This document shows positions 46,834-56,324 of a stretch of 64,000 bases of DNA, in pieces. The DNA is from Thiothrix sp. (GTDB taxonomy: Bacteria; Pseudomonadota; Gammaproteobacteria; Thiotrichales; Thiotrichaceae), in the NCBI GenBank assembly GCA_008015155.1, contig SSFA01000020.1, positions 124,001 through 188,000 on the forward strand, written 5' to 3'. Below the pieces are notes generated by a model. It had not been told where the DNA came from and ran no database searches. It saw only the letters and a list, made by a program, of their open reading frames with translations. The number at the start of each line of letters is the position of its first letter. The stretch's first letter is position 1. Made by a program: the position numbers and the translations under genes.

Positions 46834-47448
46834 TCACTTCACTAATTCAGCGAGTAAACTAGCATGGTGCAAGACCTGACGTTTTAGGCGTAAACGCTCG
46901 CTACGGAAGATCGCGACTAAATCAGCTAAGGCATCGTCAAAATCATCATTGATGATCACATAATCGTATTCGGGATAGTGAGATATCTCATCACGAGCAT
47001 CACGCATCCGCCGCTGAATGATATCTTCGCTATCTTGTTGACGCTTGCGCAGCCGTTCTTCTAAAGAGGCTTGGCTCGGTGGCAGGATAAAAATACTAAT
47101 CACCTGCTCAGCGCGTTCACGGACTTGGCGCGCGCCTTGCCAATCAATCTCTAAAATAACGTCTTTGCGTGCACTTAACAGTGAGTCGACAGCAGTTTTA
47201 GAAGTTCCGTAGTAGTTATCAAACACTTGTGCATATTCTAAAAATAAACCCTGCTCAATTTCCTGTTGAAAGGTTGCCACACTAACAAAATGATAATGTT
47301 CACCATCCACTTCGCCAGGACGAGGAGCACGTGTGGTATGGGAGACAGAAATCGTCAGATGCTTAAGTTGCTGACAGAGCGCATTCAAAAGACTCGTTTT
47401 GCCAGCACCAGAAGGCGCAGAAACAATATACAGCTGACCAGGTTTCAT
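46834..47448 (-). CDS. gmk: Guanylate kinase
   Basis: 204-residue guanylate kinase, phosphorylating GMP to GDP with ATP in nucleotide synthesis. P-loop [10 protein letters not shown] at residues 9-18, GMP-binding [20 protein letters not shown], and the closing [25 protein letters not shown] are all present. Full length. The usual downstream rpoZ is not next to it. Divergent from gloB across about 160 bases. Confidence 0.95.
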   Translation of the reverse strand: MKPGQLYIVSAPSGAGKTSLLNALCQQLKHLTISVSHTTRAPRPGEVDGEHYHFVSVATFQQEIEQGLFLEYAQVFDNYYGTSKTAVDSLLSARKDVILEIDWQGARQVRERAEQVISIFILPPSQASLEERLRKRQQDSEDIIQRRMRDARDEISHYPEYDYVIINDDFDDALADLVAIFRSERLRLKRQVLHHASLLAELVK

Positions 47449-47607
47449 CGTTTTGAATTCCTCTAATTAAGCGCCAAGCATCCACGGTAAAATGTACGCT
47501 TGAAATAGTTCTACTAGTAAAATGACGAAGATGCGAGTATAGAAACTGAGGGAGCGTCATTCTAATCAAAACTTATAGAATGCAAAAGCAAGCGAGGTCA
47601 TAGAACC

Positions 47608-48393
47608 ATGATTCAAGTCATAAATATTCCAGCTTTTTCCGACAACTATATTTGGTTGATTACCCATGAAGAACGTAAGTTCGCAGCGATTGTCGATCCG
47701 GGTGACGCGCAGCCGGTGTTAATGGAGTTAGAGCAGCGTGGGATGGAGCCGATTGCTTTATTGATTACTCACCATCATCGCGATCATGTGGGTGGTATTG
47801 CAAAATTGCTAGAAGTCTATCCACAGCTCAAAGTTTACGGTCCTGCCCGCGAGGCTATTCCGCATATTACCCATCCGCTACAAGAAGGCGATATGGTCGA
47901 CTTACCCGAGTTAAAGGCAAGTTTTCAAGTACTGGATGTAGCAGGCCATACAGCAGGGCATATTGCCTATTATGGTGAGGGTAGTTTGTTCTGTGGGGAT
48001 ACTTTGTTTGGTAATGGTTGCGGGCGCGTGTTCGATGGCAGCTTAGATGCTTTACACAGCGCTTTACAGCGGATTGCAAGATTGCCTGCAGAAACTCTAA
48101 TTTACTGTGCTCATGAATATACGATAGATAATATTGGTTTTGCCAAATGGGTCGAACCTGAGAATAAAGATTTAGATGCACGTTTAGAGGAGTGCTGGCA
48201 ATTACAAGAAAGTACCCCGAAACGTGCGACGGTACCTTTCAAACTAGGTAATGAGTTTTTGACTAACCCCTTCTTACGTACGCATATTCCGGAAGTGATT
48301 GCCCGTGCCGAAAAAGTCGCGGGGCGTGAGTTACAAACGCAAGCCGAGATCTTCGCGACCTTGCGTATTTGGAAAGATACCGAGTACGACTGA
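47608..48393 (+). CDS. gloB: Hydroxyacylglutathione hydrolase (glyoxalase II)
   Basis: 261-residue classical glyoxalase II: MBL-fold domain with THHHRDHVGG (residues 54-63) and SLFCGDTLFGNGCGRVF, plus the C-terminal helical HAGH domain (NEFLTNPFLRTHIPEV) that binds glutathione. It hydrolyses S-lactoylglutathione to lactate and glutathione. Ligands for both metals are present. A second, short enzyme of the same reaction (gloC) is at 10.7 kb. Confidence 0.94.
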   Translation: MIQVINIPAFSDNYIWLITHEERKFAAIVDPGDAQPVLMELEQRGMEPIALLITHHHRDHVGGIAKLLEVYPQLKVYGPAREAIPHITHPLQEGDMVDLPELKASFQVLDVAGHTAGHIAYYGEGSLFCGDTLFGNGCGRVFDGSLDALHSALQRIARLPAETLIYCAHEYTIDNIGFAKWVEPENKDLDARLEECWQLQESTPKRATVPFKLGNEFLTNPFLRTHIPEVIARAEKVAGRELQTQAEIFATLRIWKDTEYD

Positions 48394-48413
48394 GCAGTCT
48401 GCTCTACGCGTTG

Positions 48414-48959
48414 TTATAAGCTGATGAAGTGCTGGCGATAAAATTTCAATTCATTAATTGAATCATAAATATCGTCCAGCGCTAAATGGCGGGATTCCTT
48501 GGTATACAGCTCTAAAATGCTAGGCTTCCAGCGCTTTGCTAACTCTTTCACAGTACTCACATCTAAATTGCGATAATGGAAGAATTTTTCTAATTCGGGC
48601 ATTAAACGCGCTAAAAAGCGCCGATCTTGGCAAATGCTATTACCACACATGGGTGAAGCTCCGGCAGGAACATGCTCTTGGAGGAAATTTAGAGTGGCTT
48701 GTTCGGCTTGTTCAGCTGTCCATGTACTGGCTATAACACGTTGGATTAACCCTGAACCACCATGCTGCTTTTGATTCCACTCATCCATTTGTGCCATTCT
48801 TTCAGCTGTTTGATGGATAGCAAGCACTGGCCCTTCAGCCAAAACATTTAGGTCTTTATCGGTGACAACGGTCGCAATTTCAATAATCAGATCATTGAGA
48901 GTGTCCAGACCGGTCATTTCTAAGTCGATCCAGATCAAATTATCCTGATGGGCAGCCAT
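48414..48959 (-). CDS. orn: Oligoribonuclease
   Basis: 181-residue DEDDh 3'-5' exonuclease that degrades di- and oligoribonucleotides, including pGpG from c-di-GMP turnover. Exo motifs: [11 protein letters not shown] (Exo I), [13 protein letters not shown] (Exo II) and [11 protein letters not shown] (Exo III). Full length. Next to the M48 protease and rsgA, as in many gammaproteobacteria. Confidence 0.95.
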   Translation of the reverse strand: MAAHQDNLIWIDLEMTGLDTLNDLIIEIATVVTDKDLNVLAEGPVLAIHQTAERMAQMDEWNQKQHGGSGLIQRVIASTWTAEQAEQATLNFLQEHVPAGASPMCGNSICQDRRFLARLMPELEKFFHYRNLDVSTVKELAKRWKPSILELYTKESRHLALDDIYDSINELKFYRQHFISL

Positions 48960-49055
48960 GTATTGTTATACTCGTTTACTTGAAAAATGAACTAAAACGC
49001 AGATATTTACCTGAATCTCGCTACTGAGTTCAAGTGCTAATTAGGAAACTGCTCG

Positions 49056-50297
49056 ATGCAAAGCTTTACCTTGATTTTTTTAGTTTTTTTATTTGCTGCA
49101 ACCTTGGTGCAAATTTGGCTGTCTTTACGCCAAAAGCAAGCGGTACAAAACCATCGTGCTGCAGTGCCAGCAGCCTTTGCGGGCAAAATTAGTTTAGCGG
49201 AACATCAAAAAGCGGCTGATTATACTTTAGCTAAAGGTAAGTTCGGGCGAATTCAAATCCTGCTAGGTGTGATAGTCCTATTGGCTTGGACCTTAGGTGG
49301 TGGTTTGGAGTGGTTAGACCAAGTTTGGCGCAGTGTCGGCTGGGGGCCCTTACTGACGGGTACGGCAGTGATTTTAAGTATGACCTTTATCTCCAGTCTG
49401 ATTGATCTGCCCTCTTCGCTGTATAGCACTTTCGTTTTAGAAGAGCGCTTTGGCTTCAACAAAACTACTCTAAAAACCTTTGTGGTCGATATGCTCAAAG
49501 GTACAGCTTTAGGTTTAGCAATTGGTGTGCCCCTAATCTTATTCGTTTTATGGTTAATGGAATCCGCAGGGAGTGCTTGGTGGATTTATGCTTGGGTGGG
49601 CTTAACGGCTTTTTCATTACTGATGACGTGGGCTTATCCTAAATTTATTGCGCCTTTATTTAATAAGTTTCAGCCTTTAGAAGAAGGTGAGGTAGCTAAT
49701 CGGATCAATGCTTTATTAGAACGCACAGGCTTTAATAGCAAAGGTGTGTTTGTGATGGATGGTTCCCGCCGTTCTGCGCATGGGAATGCTTATTTCACTG
49801 GCTTTGGCAAAAATAAACGTATCGTGTTTTTCGATACCTTACTTAAGCATTTAACGCCTTCGCAAATTGAAGCGGTGTTAGCGCATGAGTTAGGTCACTT
49901 TAAGCGTAAGCATATTGTGAAAGGCATGATTTTATCGGTGCTAATGACTTTAATCGGGTTTGGAGTTTTAGCTTGGTTGATGCAACAAACTTGGTTCTAC
50001 ACCAGTTTAGGCATTTCACAGCCATCGACTTATATGGCGCTTATCCTGTTTATGATCGTTAGTCCGGTATTTACTTTCTTTATTACTCCGCTGATGGCAA
50101 GGTTTTCGCGTAAGCATGAGTTTGAAGCTGATGAATTTGCAGCCCAACAATCCAGCGCGACGGAACTGATTGCTGCTTTAGTAGGTCTGTACAAGGAAAA
50201 TGCCAGTACATTAACACCCGATCCGCTGCACTCGGCATTTTATGATTCGCATCCTCCGGCTGCGATCCGCATCGCTCATCTACAGAAACAGACCTAA
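49056..50297 (+). CDS. M48 family zinc protease (Ste24/CaaX type)
   Basis: 413-residue integral membrane metalloprotease resembling Ste24 (CAAX prenyl protease 1). Zinc motif HELGHFKRKH at about residues 277-286, third ligand region RKHEFEADEFAA, and closing DSHPPAAIRIAHL are present, with about seven membrane helices and an N-terminal CaaX-protease-type domain. Bacteria lack prenylated CaaX targets, so the role is probably membrane protein quality control. Its stop is 12 bases from the cytochrome c gene. Confidence 0.87.
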   Translation: MQSFTLIFLVFLFAATLVQIWLSLRQKQAVQNHRAAVPAAFAGKISLAEHQKAADYTLAKGKFGRIQILLGVIVLLAWTLGGGLEWLDQVWRSVGWGPLLTGTAVILSMTFISSLIDLPSSLYSTFVLEERFGFNKTTLKTFVVDMLKGTALGLAIGVPLILFVLWLMESAGSAWWIYAWVGLTAFSLLMTWAYPKFIAPLFNKFQPLEEGEVANRINALLERTGFNSKGVFVMDGSRRSAHGNAYFTGFGKNKRIVFFDTLLKHLTPSQIEAVLAHELGHFKRKHIVKGMILSVLMTLIGFGVLAWLMQQTWFYTSLGISQPSTYMALILFMIVSPVFTFFITPLMARFSRKHEFEADEFAAQQSSATELIAALVGLYKENASTLTPDPLHSAFYDSHPPAAIRIAHLQKQT

Positions 50298-50309
50298 TCG
50301 AGGATAACC

Positions 50310-50624
50310 ATGAAATTCATCGCGTTATGCACTGCTAGTTTAGTGCTCAGTATGTCCGCTCACGCCGCAGCCCCCGATCCTATAAATGGTAAACGTTTAT
50401 TTGAACAATCGCGCTGTTTGAGTTGCCACACGACTGAAGTCTTTACTAGCCCGACGCGAAAAGTGAAAAGCTACGCTGCACTGGAAAGCCAAGTGCGGCG
50501 TTGTGATGCAAATCTCAGTACCAATTGGTTCGACGATCAAATTTTGGATGTAGTGTCTTATTTAAATCAAATGTATTACAAATTCCCAACGCCTGCCTCC
50601 GCTACACCAGCAAGAGTGCAATAG
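50310..50624 (+). CDS. Small periplasmic cytochrome c
   Basis: 104-residue secreted monohaem c-type cytochrome. Signal peptide 1-20 (ending HAA), haem motif CLSCH at residues 36-40, and a C-terminal LNQMYYKFP with a candidate axial Met. The spacing and QVRRCDANLSTNWFDDQILDVVSYLNQ match the family of short cytochromes c found next to M48 protease or rsgA genes. A third cysteine (RRCD) is not part of the haem site. Electron partner unknown. Confidence 0.83.
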   Translation: MKFIALCTASLVLSMSAHAAAPDPINGKRLFEQSRCLSCHTTEVFTSPTRKVKSYAALESQVRRCDANLSTNWFDDQILDVVSYLNQMYYKFPTPASATPARVQ

Positions 50625-50666
50625 TTTCAGTTCGCTTTCTAGCAGTTTTGCTTCACAATAAGCCTT

Positions 50667-51563
50667 ATGATGAAAACTGCACAGGATATTGGTCGAGTTA
50701 TCACCCGTTATGGGGCTGAACTCATTCTAGAAACCGCGAGTGGTGAGCACCTACGCTGTACCACTCGACGCAAATTAGAAAATGTGGCTTGTGGCGATTA
50801 TGTCCGTTGGCAAGGCGAGCAGCAGGGCAATGCCAGTGTACTCGCAATTTTACCCCGCCAAAATGTCTTAGAACGCCCCGATTTTCGTGGCAAATTACGG
50901 GCTGTGGCTGCCAATATTGATATTCTTCTTGTAGTGAGTAGCTGGCGTCCCGAACCTAATTGGGAAATGTTAGATCGTTATTTAGTCGCTGCACATCTTT
51001 TACCCGCTGAAGTTCTCATCGTATTTAATAAGGCTGATTTACGTGACAGCTTGCGCCATGCTGAGCACGAGGCTTGTCTCAAAGAGTATTTAGAAATTGG
51101 CTATCAGGTTGTACATACCCAAGCGAATCAAGCTCAAGGTTTAGCTGAGATTGAGCAGGCGATTCAGGGTAAAACGGCTATTTTTGCAGGTCAATCAGGG
51201 GTAGGTAAATCATCACTGATTAGTCAGTTAGTACCTGAAGAGGAAATTCGAGTGGGGGAAATTGCTGATACAGGTGAAGGGCGGCACACTACCACGGTGT
51301 CTAGCTTGTATCATTTGCCTGGGCAAGCGAGTTTAATTGATTCGCCCGGTGTGCGTGATTTTCCGCTACCGAAATTAACAGTGAGCCAATTACAAGCTGG
51401 TTATCCAGAATTTTCTCGCTTTGCTGGCGAGTGTCGTTTTAATAATTGCACTCATCAACATGAGCCAGGCTGTGCTATAAAGACTGCGCTTATGGTAGGA
51501 GAAATTCCACCACGGCGTTATCAGCGTTATTTAACCCTATTAAAAAGCCAAAGTAATAACTAA
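50667..51563 (+). CDS. rsgA: Small-subunit-dependent GTPase RsgA
   Basis: 298-residue circularly permuted GTPase that helps mature the 30S ribosomal subunit. Order: OB domain; NKADL (G4) before GQSGVGKSSL (G1) and DSPGVRDF (G3), the permutation being diagnostic; then a zinc site CRFNNCTHQHEPGC. ATG 50667 or 50670. Near orn, as is common. Confidence 0.94.
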   Translation: MMKTAQDIGRVITRYGAELILETASGEHLRCTTRRKLENVACGDYVRWQGEQQGNASVLAILPRQNVLERPDFRGKLRAVAANIDILLVVSSWRPEPNWEMLDRYLVAAHLLPAEVLIVFNKADLRDSLRHAEHEACLKEYLEIGYQVVHTQANQAQGLAEIEQAIQGKTAIFAGQSGVGKSSLISQLVPEEEIRVGEIADTGEGRHTTTVSSLYHLPGQASLIDSPGVRDFPLPKLTVSQLQAGYPEFSRFAGECRFNNCTHQHEPGCAIKTALMVGEIPPRRYQRYLTLLKSQSNN

Positions 51564-51599
51564 TTTAAAATTGGCTACTTCCAAGAGTTGATTAGAGTG

Positions 51600-53546
51600 A
51601 TGAAGGATCGTTTTAAGCTCAGCTGGAGTGTATGCTGTTTGCTTAGTTGTTTGAGCTTAATGCAAAGTCTCAAAGCCAGTACTCTCGAAGAGCAGCGGGC
51701 GAATTTTCAAGCGGCTCGAGCTGCCATCCAAGCAGGCAAAGTCGAAGAAGCTCGTCTGCTATTGCCCTCATTAAAGGCCTATCCTTTAGCCTCTTGGCTT
51801 GAGGCACGAATTTTGGTTGCGAACCCTGAGCAAACTTCTGATGCAGCTCTAGCGAAGTTTATTGCTGATAATCCCAATTCTTTGTTGGGGGATAATATCA
51901 GTGCACGTTTGGCTGAGCGCTTGGCTGCGCAAGCTAAATGGGCAGAGCTTTTAAAACTGATTCCTGCGAATCCTGAGCAGCTGACAACGCAATGCTATCG
52001 TGCTGAGGCCTTAATCAATATGGGGCTGATTAATCAGGGTTTAGAGCAAGCAAAAAACCTTTGGGATACTAGCAAAAAAGATTTTCCTGATGATTGTTCG
52101 AGCATGTTGCTGCAGCTACAAACTCACAAAGTTTTGAGCTATAGCGATTATTGGCAGCGGATTAAATCATTAATGGCCAATAATCGGGTAAGTGCCGCCC
52201 GCGATCTGAGCACTTATTTAAGTGAAGAAGATAAAAAATTCTTTGAGCTTTGGTTGGCCACACGTGCTGCACCCGCGAAGCAATTAACTGAGTTACTAAC
52301 ACAAACCGATAGCCCTCAACTGCGTGCCATTATTGTCGATGCGATTAAGGAAATTGCTGATGATAAATTAGAAACTGCTTTACCGCTTTGGACTCAGGCT
52401 CAAGCCAGTTTCAAATTTACGGGCGCTGAAAAGGGCGAGGTAGAGAGTCGTTTGGGTATGTGGGAGGCTTGGCGTCATAATGACAATGGTCTAGATCGCC
52501 TGAAGCGTATTCCAGTAGCTGAGCGTACTAAAGAGGGTAATGCATGGCTGGCACGTTTGGCTATGCGTTCGCAAGATTGGCCCGCTTTACTGGAAGCTTC
52601 TGTTGCTTTAGAGGCGGTAGAAGGTACTGATGATGAATGGGATACTTGGTTTTATTGGCAAGCCCGCGCTTTAGAAAACTTAAAAAAGACCGCAGAAGCA
52701 CAGGCTGTTTATGAGCGCTTAGCAAAGAATTCAACCTATTATGGTTTTTTAGCAGCGGATCGAATTGGTCAGGATTATGCCAATTTAGATCAAGCTCCAC
52801 CGGATCGCAGTCAGCGTATGCAAGGTTTACAAAAATTAGCGGTTTACCAGCGCTTTCAAGAATGGAATGCCTTAGGTGAGCGTAGTCAGGCGCGTAAAGA
52901 ATGGTTTCGTTTATTACAAGCTATGGATAAAGAGGGTGTCTTGGCTGCTGCTGAATTAGCGCTGCGACAAAAAGATGCTAATTTAGCCATTTGGACTGTA
53001 TCTAAGGTCAAAGATTGGAACAGTGTCGATGTGCGTTTTCCCTTGATGTATGAACAAATTGTAATGGATCAAGCACGTTTGCAGGGTATACGCCCTGAGT
53101 GGATTCTGGGTATTATGCGTCGAGAAAGTGCGTTTGACGCAAGTGCAGAGTCCAGTGCCAAGGCTTTAGGTTTAATGCAGTTAATGCCGGGAACCGCCCG
53201 TGACATTGGCCGGCAATTAGGCATGCAAGTAGTGGCTAAAGAAGATATTTTGCAGCCAGATCTAAATGTTAAGCTAGGAAGTGCCTATCTACGTGATATG
53301 TTAAAGCGCTTCTCCGGCAACTATGCACAAGCAACAGCGGCTTATAATGCAGGGCCAGGACGGATTCCCAAATGGGCACCTCCACAAAGGCTCGCAGCCG
53401 ATCAATGGGTTGAAAGTATTCCCTTTGATGAAACGCGTAAATATGTACGAGCAGTGATGGCCTATACGACGGTCTATGATCACAAGCTCAATAATGACCA
53501 ACATTTGCGTTTATCAATGCGCTTACAACCGATTCCAGCCAGATAA
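51600..53546 (+). CDS. slt: Soluble lytic murein transglycosylase
   Basis: About 648 residues; start ATG 51600 preferred over TTG 51588 and GTG 51597. The signal peptide is followed by a large alpha-helical superhelix ring (TPR-like) and a C-terminal lysozyme-like domain with the catalytic Glu in GIMRRESAFD, then SSAKALGLMQLMPGTARDIG and ATAAYNAGPGRIPKW. It cuts peptidoglycan glycan strands in the periplasm and recycles aberrant wall. It precedes gspKLMN by 34 bases, so may share a transcript with secretion genes. Confidence 0.93.
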   Translation: MKDRFKLSWSVCCLLSCLSLMQSLKASTLEEQRANFQAARAAIQAGKVEEARLLLPSLKAYPLASWLEARILVANPEQTSDAALAKFIADNPNSLLGDNISARLAERLAAQAKWAELLKLIPANPEQLTTQCYRAEALINMGLINQGLEQAKNLWDTSKKDFPDDCSSMLLQLQTHKVLSYSDYWQRIKSLMANNRVSAARDLSTYLSEEDKKFFELWLATRAAPAKQLTELLTQTDSPQLRAIIVDAIKEIADDKLETALPLWTQAQASFKFTGAEKGEVESRLGMWEAWRHNDNGLDRLKRIPVAERTKEGNAWLARLAMRSQDWPALLEASVALEAVEGTDDEWDTWFYWQARALENLKKTAEAQAVYERLAKNSTYYGFLAADRIGQDYANLDQAPPDRSQRMQGLQKLAVYQRFQEWNALGERSQARKEWFRLLQAMDKEGVLAAAELALRQKDANLAIWTVSKVKDWNSVDVRFPLMYEQIVMDQARLQGIRPEWILGIMRRESAFDASAESSAKALGLMQLMPGTARDIGRQLGMQVVAKEDILQPDLNVKLGSAYLRDMLKRFSGNYAQATAAYNAGPGRIPKWAPPQRLAADQWVESIPFDETRKYVRAVMAYTTVYDHKLNNDQHLRLSMRLQPIPAR

Positions 53547-53580
53547 GGGCACTGTCGGTTTAACAGGAGATTATTTCGGC

Positions 53581-54594
53581 ATGAAGTCACAGCGGCGACA
53601 ACAGGGTGTCGCTATGCTCACAGCATTGCTTATTGTGGCTTTGGCAGTGATTGTTGTTACCTCTATTTTTGTGCAGCAGCGCTATAGCATTCGTCTAAGC
53701 AATAATCTGCAAGATCTGGAGCAGGCTTATCAGTATGCTTATGCTGCAGAAAAAATGGCAGGGGCTTGGTTAGCAGAAGATATTAAAAAAACTCAAGATG
53801 GTACTTATGATAGCTTACAAGATAATTGGGCTGCGAAGATTCCACCGTTTGAAATAGATGATGACAATGGGCAGGCGATTGGTGATGTACAGGTTAAAAT
53901 TGACGATCTGCAAGCCTATTTTAATGTGAATAATCTTTATGATGTAAAGGCTAAAAAGCCACGCGCTTCTATGATAAAGATTTTTCAACAAATGCTACAA
54001 ACCGCTGACGCCTTACCATTAGGATTTGCCAATACTATTGTTGATTGGATTGATCCAAATGATGAGTTGGTCGACAGTGGGAGTGCAGAGTCTGACTATT
54101 ATTTAATGCAAGATAAACCTTATCGTGCGAGTAATGCTTTGTTATTAGACCCTAGCGAGTTAGCTTTAATTAAGCTAGATAGCCTAAATGAGCAAGACTC
54201 AAAACAACAAGCACTTGCAGAGTTAATGCCCTTGGTGACTGCGCTCCCGACACCAACAGCAATTAATGTGAACACCGCTCCTGCTAAGGTTTTGACTGCA
54301 ATAGGCTTAAGTGATCAGCAATTACAAGCGATCGTACAAGAGCGGAATACGACTGCGATAAAATCCACAGCGGCTTTACAAAAGCTAGTACAAAACCTAA
54401 GTAAAGAGCAAAAGGTTTTACTTGGGGTAAGTTCCAATTATTTTCGTTTAAGCGGGCAAGTGCGCTTAGGTAAAAGTCGCTTGTTTTTAAATAGTGTGTT
54501 ATTTCGCTCAGCAGAGGGCAAGGTTCATGTCATAATGCGCCAGTTTAATCGGGTTAATCTACCTTCTGAAACTGACTCAGAAGCCATATCTTAA
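53581..54594 (+). CDS. gspK: Type II secretion minor pseudopilin GspK
   Basis: 337 residues from ATG 53581 (GGAG upstream; an earlier in-frame ATG overlaps slt and lacks support). Prepilin leader KSQRRQQG with cleavage after Gly9, then the hydrophobic helix VAMLTALLIVALAVIVV without the Glu5 found in other pilins, as is typical for GspK. The large helical insert and DWIDPNDE calcium-site-like region are present, as is INVNTAPAKVLTAIG. Sits at the pseudopilus tip with GspI and GspJ, not found here. Confidence 0.9.
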   Translation: MKSQRRQQGVAMLTALLIVALAVIVVTSIFVQQRYSIRLSNNLQDLEQAYQYAYAAEKMAGAWLAEDIKKTQDGTYDSLQDNWAAKIPPFEIDDDNGQAIGDVQVKIDDLQAYFNVNNLYDVKAKKPRASMIKIFQQMLQTADALPLGFANTIVDWIDPNDELVDSGSAESDYYLMQDKPYRASNALLLDPSELALIKLDSLNEQDSKQQALAELMPLVTALPTPTAINVNTAPAKVLTAIGLSDQQLQAIVQERNTTAIKSTAALQKLVQNLSKEQKVLLGVSSNYFRLSGQVRLGKSRLFLNSVLFRSAEGKVHVIMRQFNRVNLPSETDSEAIS

Positions 54595-54636
54595 AGCCTG
54601 CTAATTTTAGTATGAATAACTAGTTGATGATTATTT

Positions 54637-55839
54637 ATGTTGATCCTGCGTTTACAAACCCCTCAAGACACCGAATTTGCGTATGCAAAATTGGATGGCC
54701 AGGCTGTTTCTGGTGAATGGCATTCAGGTAATTGGGCGCAAGTCAGTAAACTGAATGCTAATCAGCCGATTGTTCTTTTTATTCCAAGTGCTGAGGTGTT
54801 ACTCACTCGTACGGTTTTAGTGACAAGCAATGCGCGTCAATTAAAACAAGCCTTGCCTTATGCTTTAGAAGAAAATTTAGTTGGTGAGGTAGAAGATCAA
54901 CATTTTGTTTGGCAAGCTGAAACAGAGAATACGCTAGCTGTAGCGGTGATTGAGCGCGAGCGTTTAAAAGCTTGGATTCAACTCCTTAAGCAGCAAAAAC
55001 TCCGTGCTAAGGCTATTTTGCCAGATATTTTTGCACTGCCCATCAATAGTGTGATGCCTACTGTGTGGCAACGCGAGGGACAAGCTTGGGTGCGCACCGA
55101 TGCACTGAGCGGTTTTAGTTGCCCTGCAGTATCCTTGCCTTTAGTTGTGAACAGCCTCTTTGACCCTGATGTTCAAGAGCGCAAACTCCAGCTCTATACC
55201 GATCAGCCCGCTGAATGGCAGCAAGCGTTCACAATTTTCCCAGAGCCACAACCTAATCATTTACTGCAAAAAAGCTTACAAGCAGGACTAGGTTTGAATC
55301 TGCTAGCTGGCTATCAAGATGATAGTATGTCGAGCTTCAACCGTAATTGGCGACGTTGGAAACTAGTGGCGGGTTTAGCGGTGTTTTGCGGTGTTGTGTG
55401 GGCAGGTATTCAAGGTATGGATATTTGGCAGAGCTCTGAGCAACTCAAACGAGCTGAACAGCAAAATTTAGCCTTGTTTCATGAAATCTTTCCTGAAATC
55501 AAAGATGTTTCAGTGAATGGATTGCGCGCTCGCGCGACTTCAGAAATCGCTAAAATTCAAAGCTTAAATCCGGCAGCAACGGACAAAATTAGTCTTTTAC
55601 CGTATCTAACAATGGTTGGAAAAGTCTTCCAACAAGAGCAAGGTTTAAAAATCACTGAAGTTCGTGCACGGGATGGACGTCTGAGTGTGGTATTTGAAAC
55701 TCCTGACCTACAAGCTATTGAGCGCATTGGGCAAGGATTGACTACGTTGTTAGGGCGTGAAGTGGGTGTCAAATCCACTCAAGCCAATAATGTCGTTCGT
55801 GGTGAAGTGACCTTAGGCGCTGGAGGCGAAAATACGTGA
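54637..55839 (+). CDS. gspL: Type II secretion assembly protein GspL
   Basis: 400-residue bitopic inner-membrane protein: cytoplasmic actin-like domain (1 to about 235, with LKQALPYALEENLV), one membrane helix (242-260) and a periplasmic ferredoxin-like domain. It recruits the secretion ATPase GspE to the membrane and pairs with GspM. Stop and the start of gspM overlap by 4 bases. Confidence 0.88.
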   Translation: MLILRLQTPQDTEFAYAKLDGQAVSGEWHSGNWAQVSKLNANQPIVLFIPSAEVLLTRTVLVTSNARQLKQALPYALEENLVGEVEDQHFVWQAETENTLAVAVIERERLKAWIQLLKQQKLRAKAILPDIFALPINSVMPTVWQREGQAWVRTDALSGFSCPAVSLPLVVNSLFDPDVQERKLQLYTDQPAEWQQAFTIFPEPQPNHLLQKSLQAGLGLNLLAGYQDDSMSSFNRNWRRWKLVAGLAVFCGVVWAGIQGMDIWQSSEQLKRAEQQNLALFHEIFPEIKDVSVNGLRARATSEIAKIQSLNPAATDKISLLPYLTMVGKVFQQEQGLKITEVRARDGRLSVVFETPDLQAIERIGQGLTTLLGREVGVKSTQANNVVRGEVTLGAGGENT

Positions 55840-56324
55840 AAGCTTGGTTCTCTGCACTCTCTGAGCGTGAGCGCTATTTATTAATTATGGGTGTGACCTT
55901 AATTTTAGCTAGCGTATTGTGGTTCTATGCGTGGAAGCCCTTAGTAAAATATAAAGCTCAGGTCGCTAGTGATTTGCTAACTGCGGCAGAAGATGCCACT
56001 TTATTGAAAACTGCTAAAGCACAGCTCGAGGCAGAGCAGTTAGCAGCAACGACTAGGCAACCGATTGATACAACAACCAGTGTGCAGATTGTGATTACGC
56101 CTGTGCTGCAAAAGTATCAACTGGCTAGACCAGAGATTTTGGTACGCTCTGAAGCTAAGGGTAAAGAAGGGGTGAATATTCGCTTAGATAATGCGCCTTT
56201 TGACCAAGTAGTTGCCTTTCTAGCTGAGCTTGAAAGCCAATATGCGATTTATGCAACAAGTATAGCTCTGGTTCCGGGTGCTGCCCCAGGCTTGGCAGGT
56301 CTGCAATTGACTTTAGAACGATGA
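55836..56324 (+). CDS. gspM: Type II secretion assembly protein GspM
   Basis: 162 residues: short cytoplasmic start (SALSERERYLL), one membrane helix (residues about 13-32) and a periplasmic ferredoxin-like fold with ending NAPFDQVVAFLAELESQYAI. Partner of GspL in the assembly platform. Overlaps gspL and gspN by 4 bases each. Confidence 0.87.
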   Translation: MKAWFSALSERERYLLIMGVTLILASVLWFYAWKPLVKYKAQVASDLLTAAEDATLLKTAKAQLEAEQLAATTRQPIDTTTSVQIVITPVLQKYQLARPEILVRSEAKGKEGVNIRLDNAPFDQVVAFLAELESQYAIYATSIALVPGAAPGLAGLQLTLER

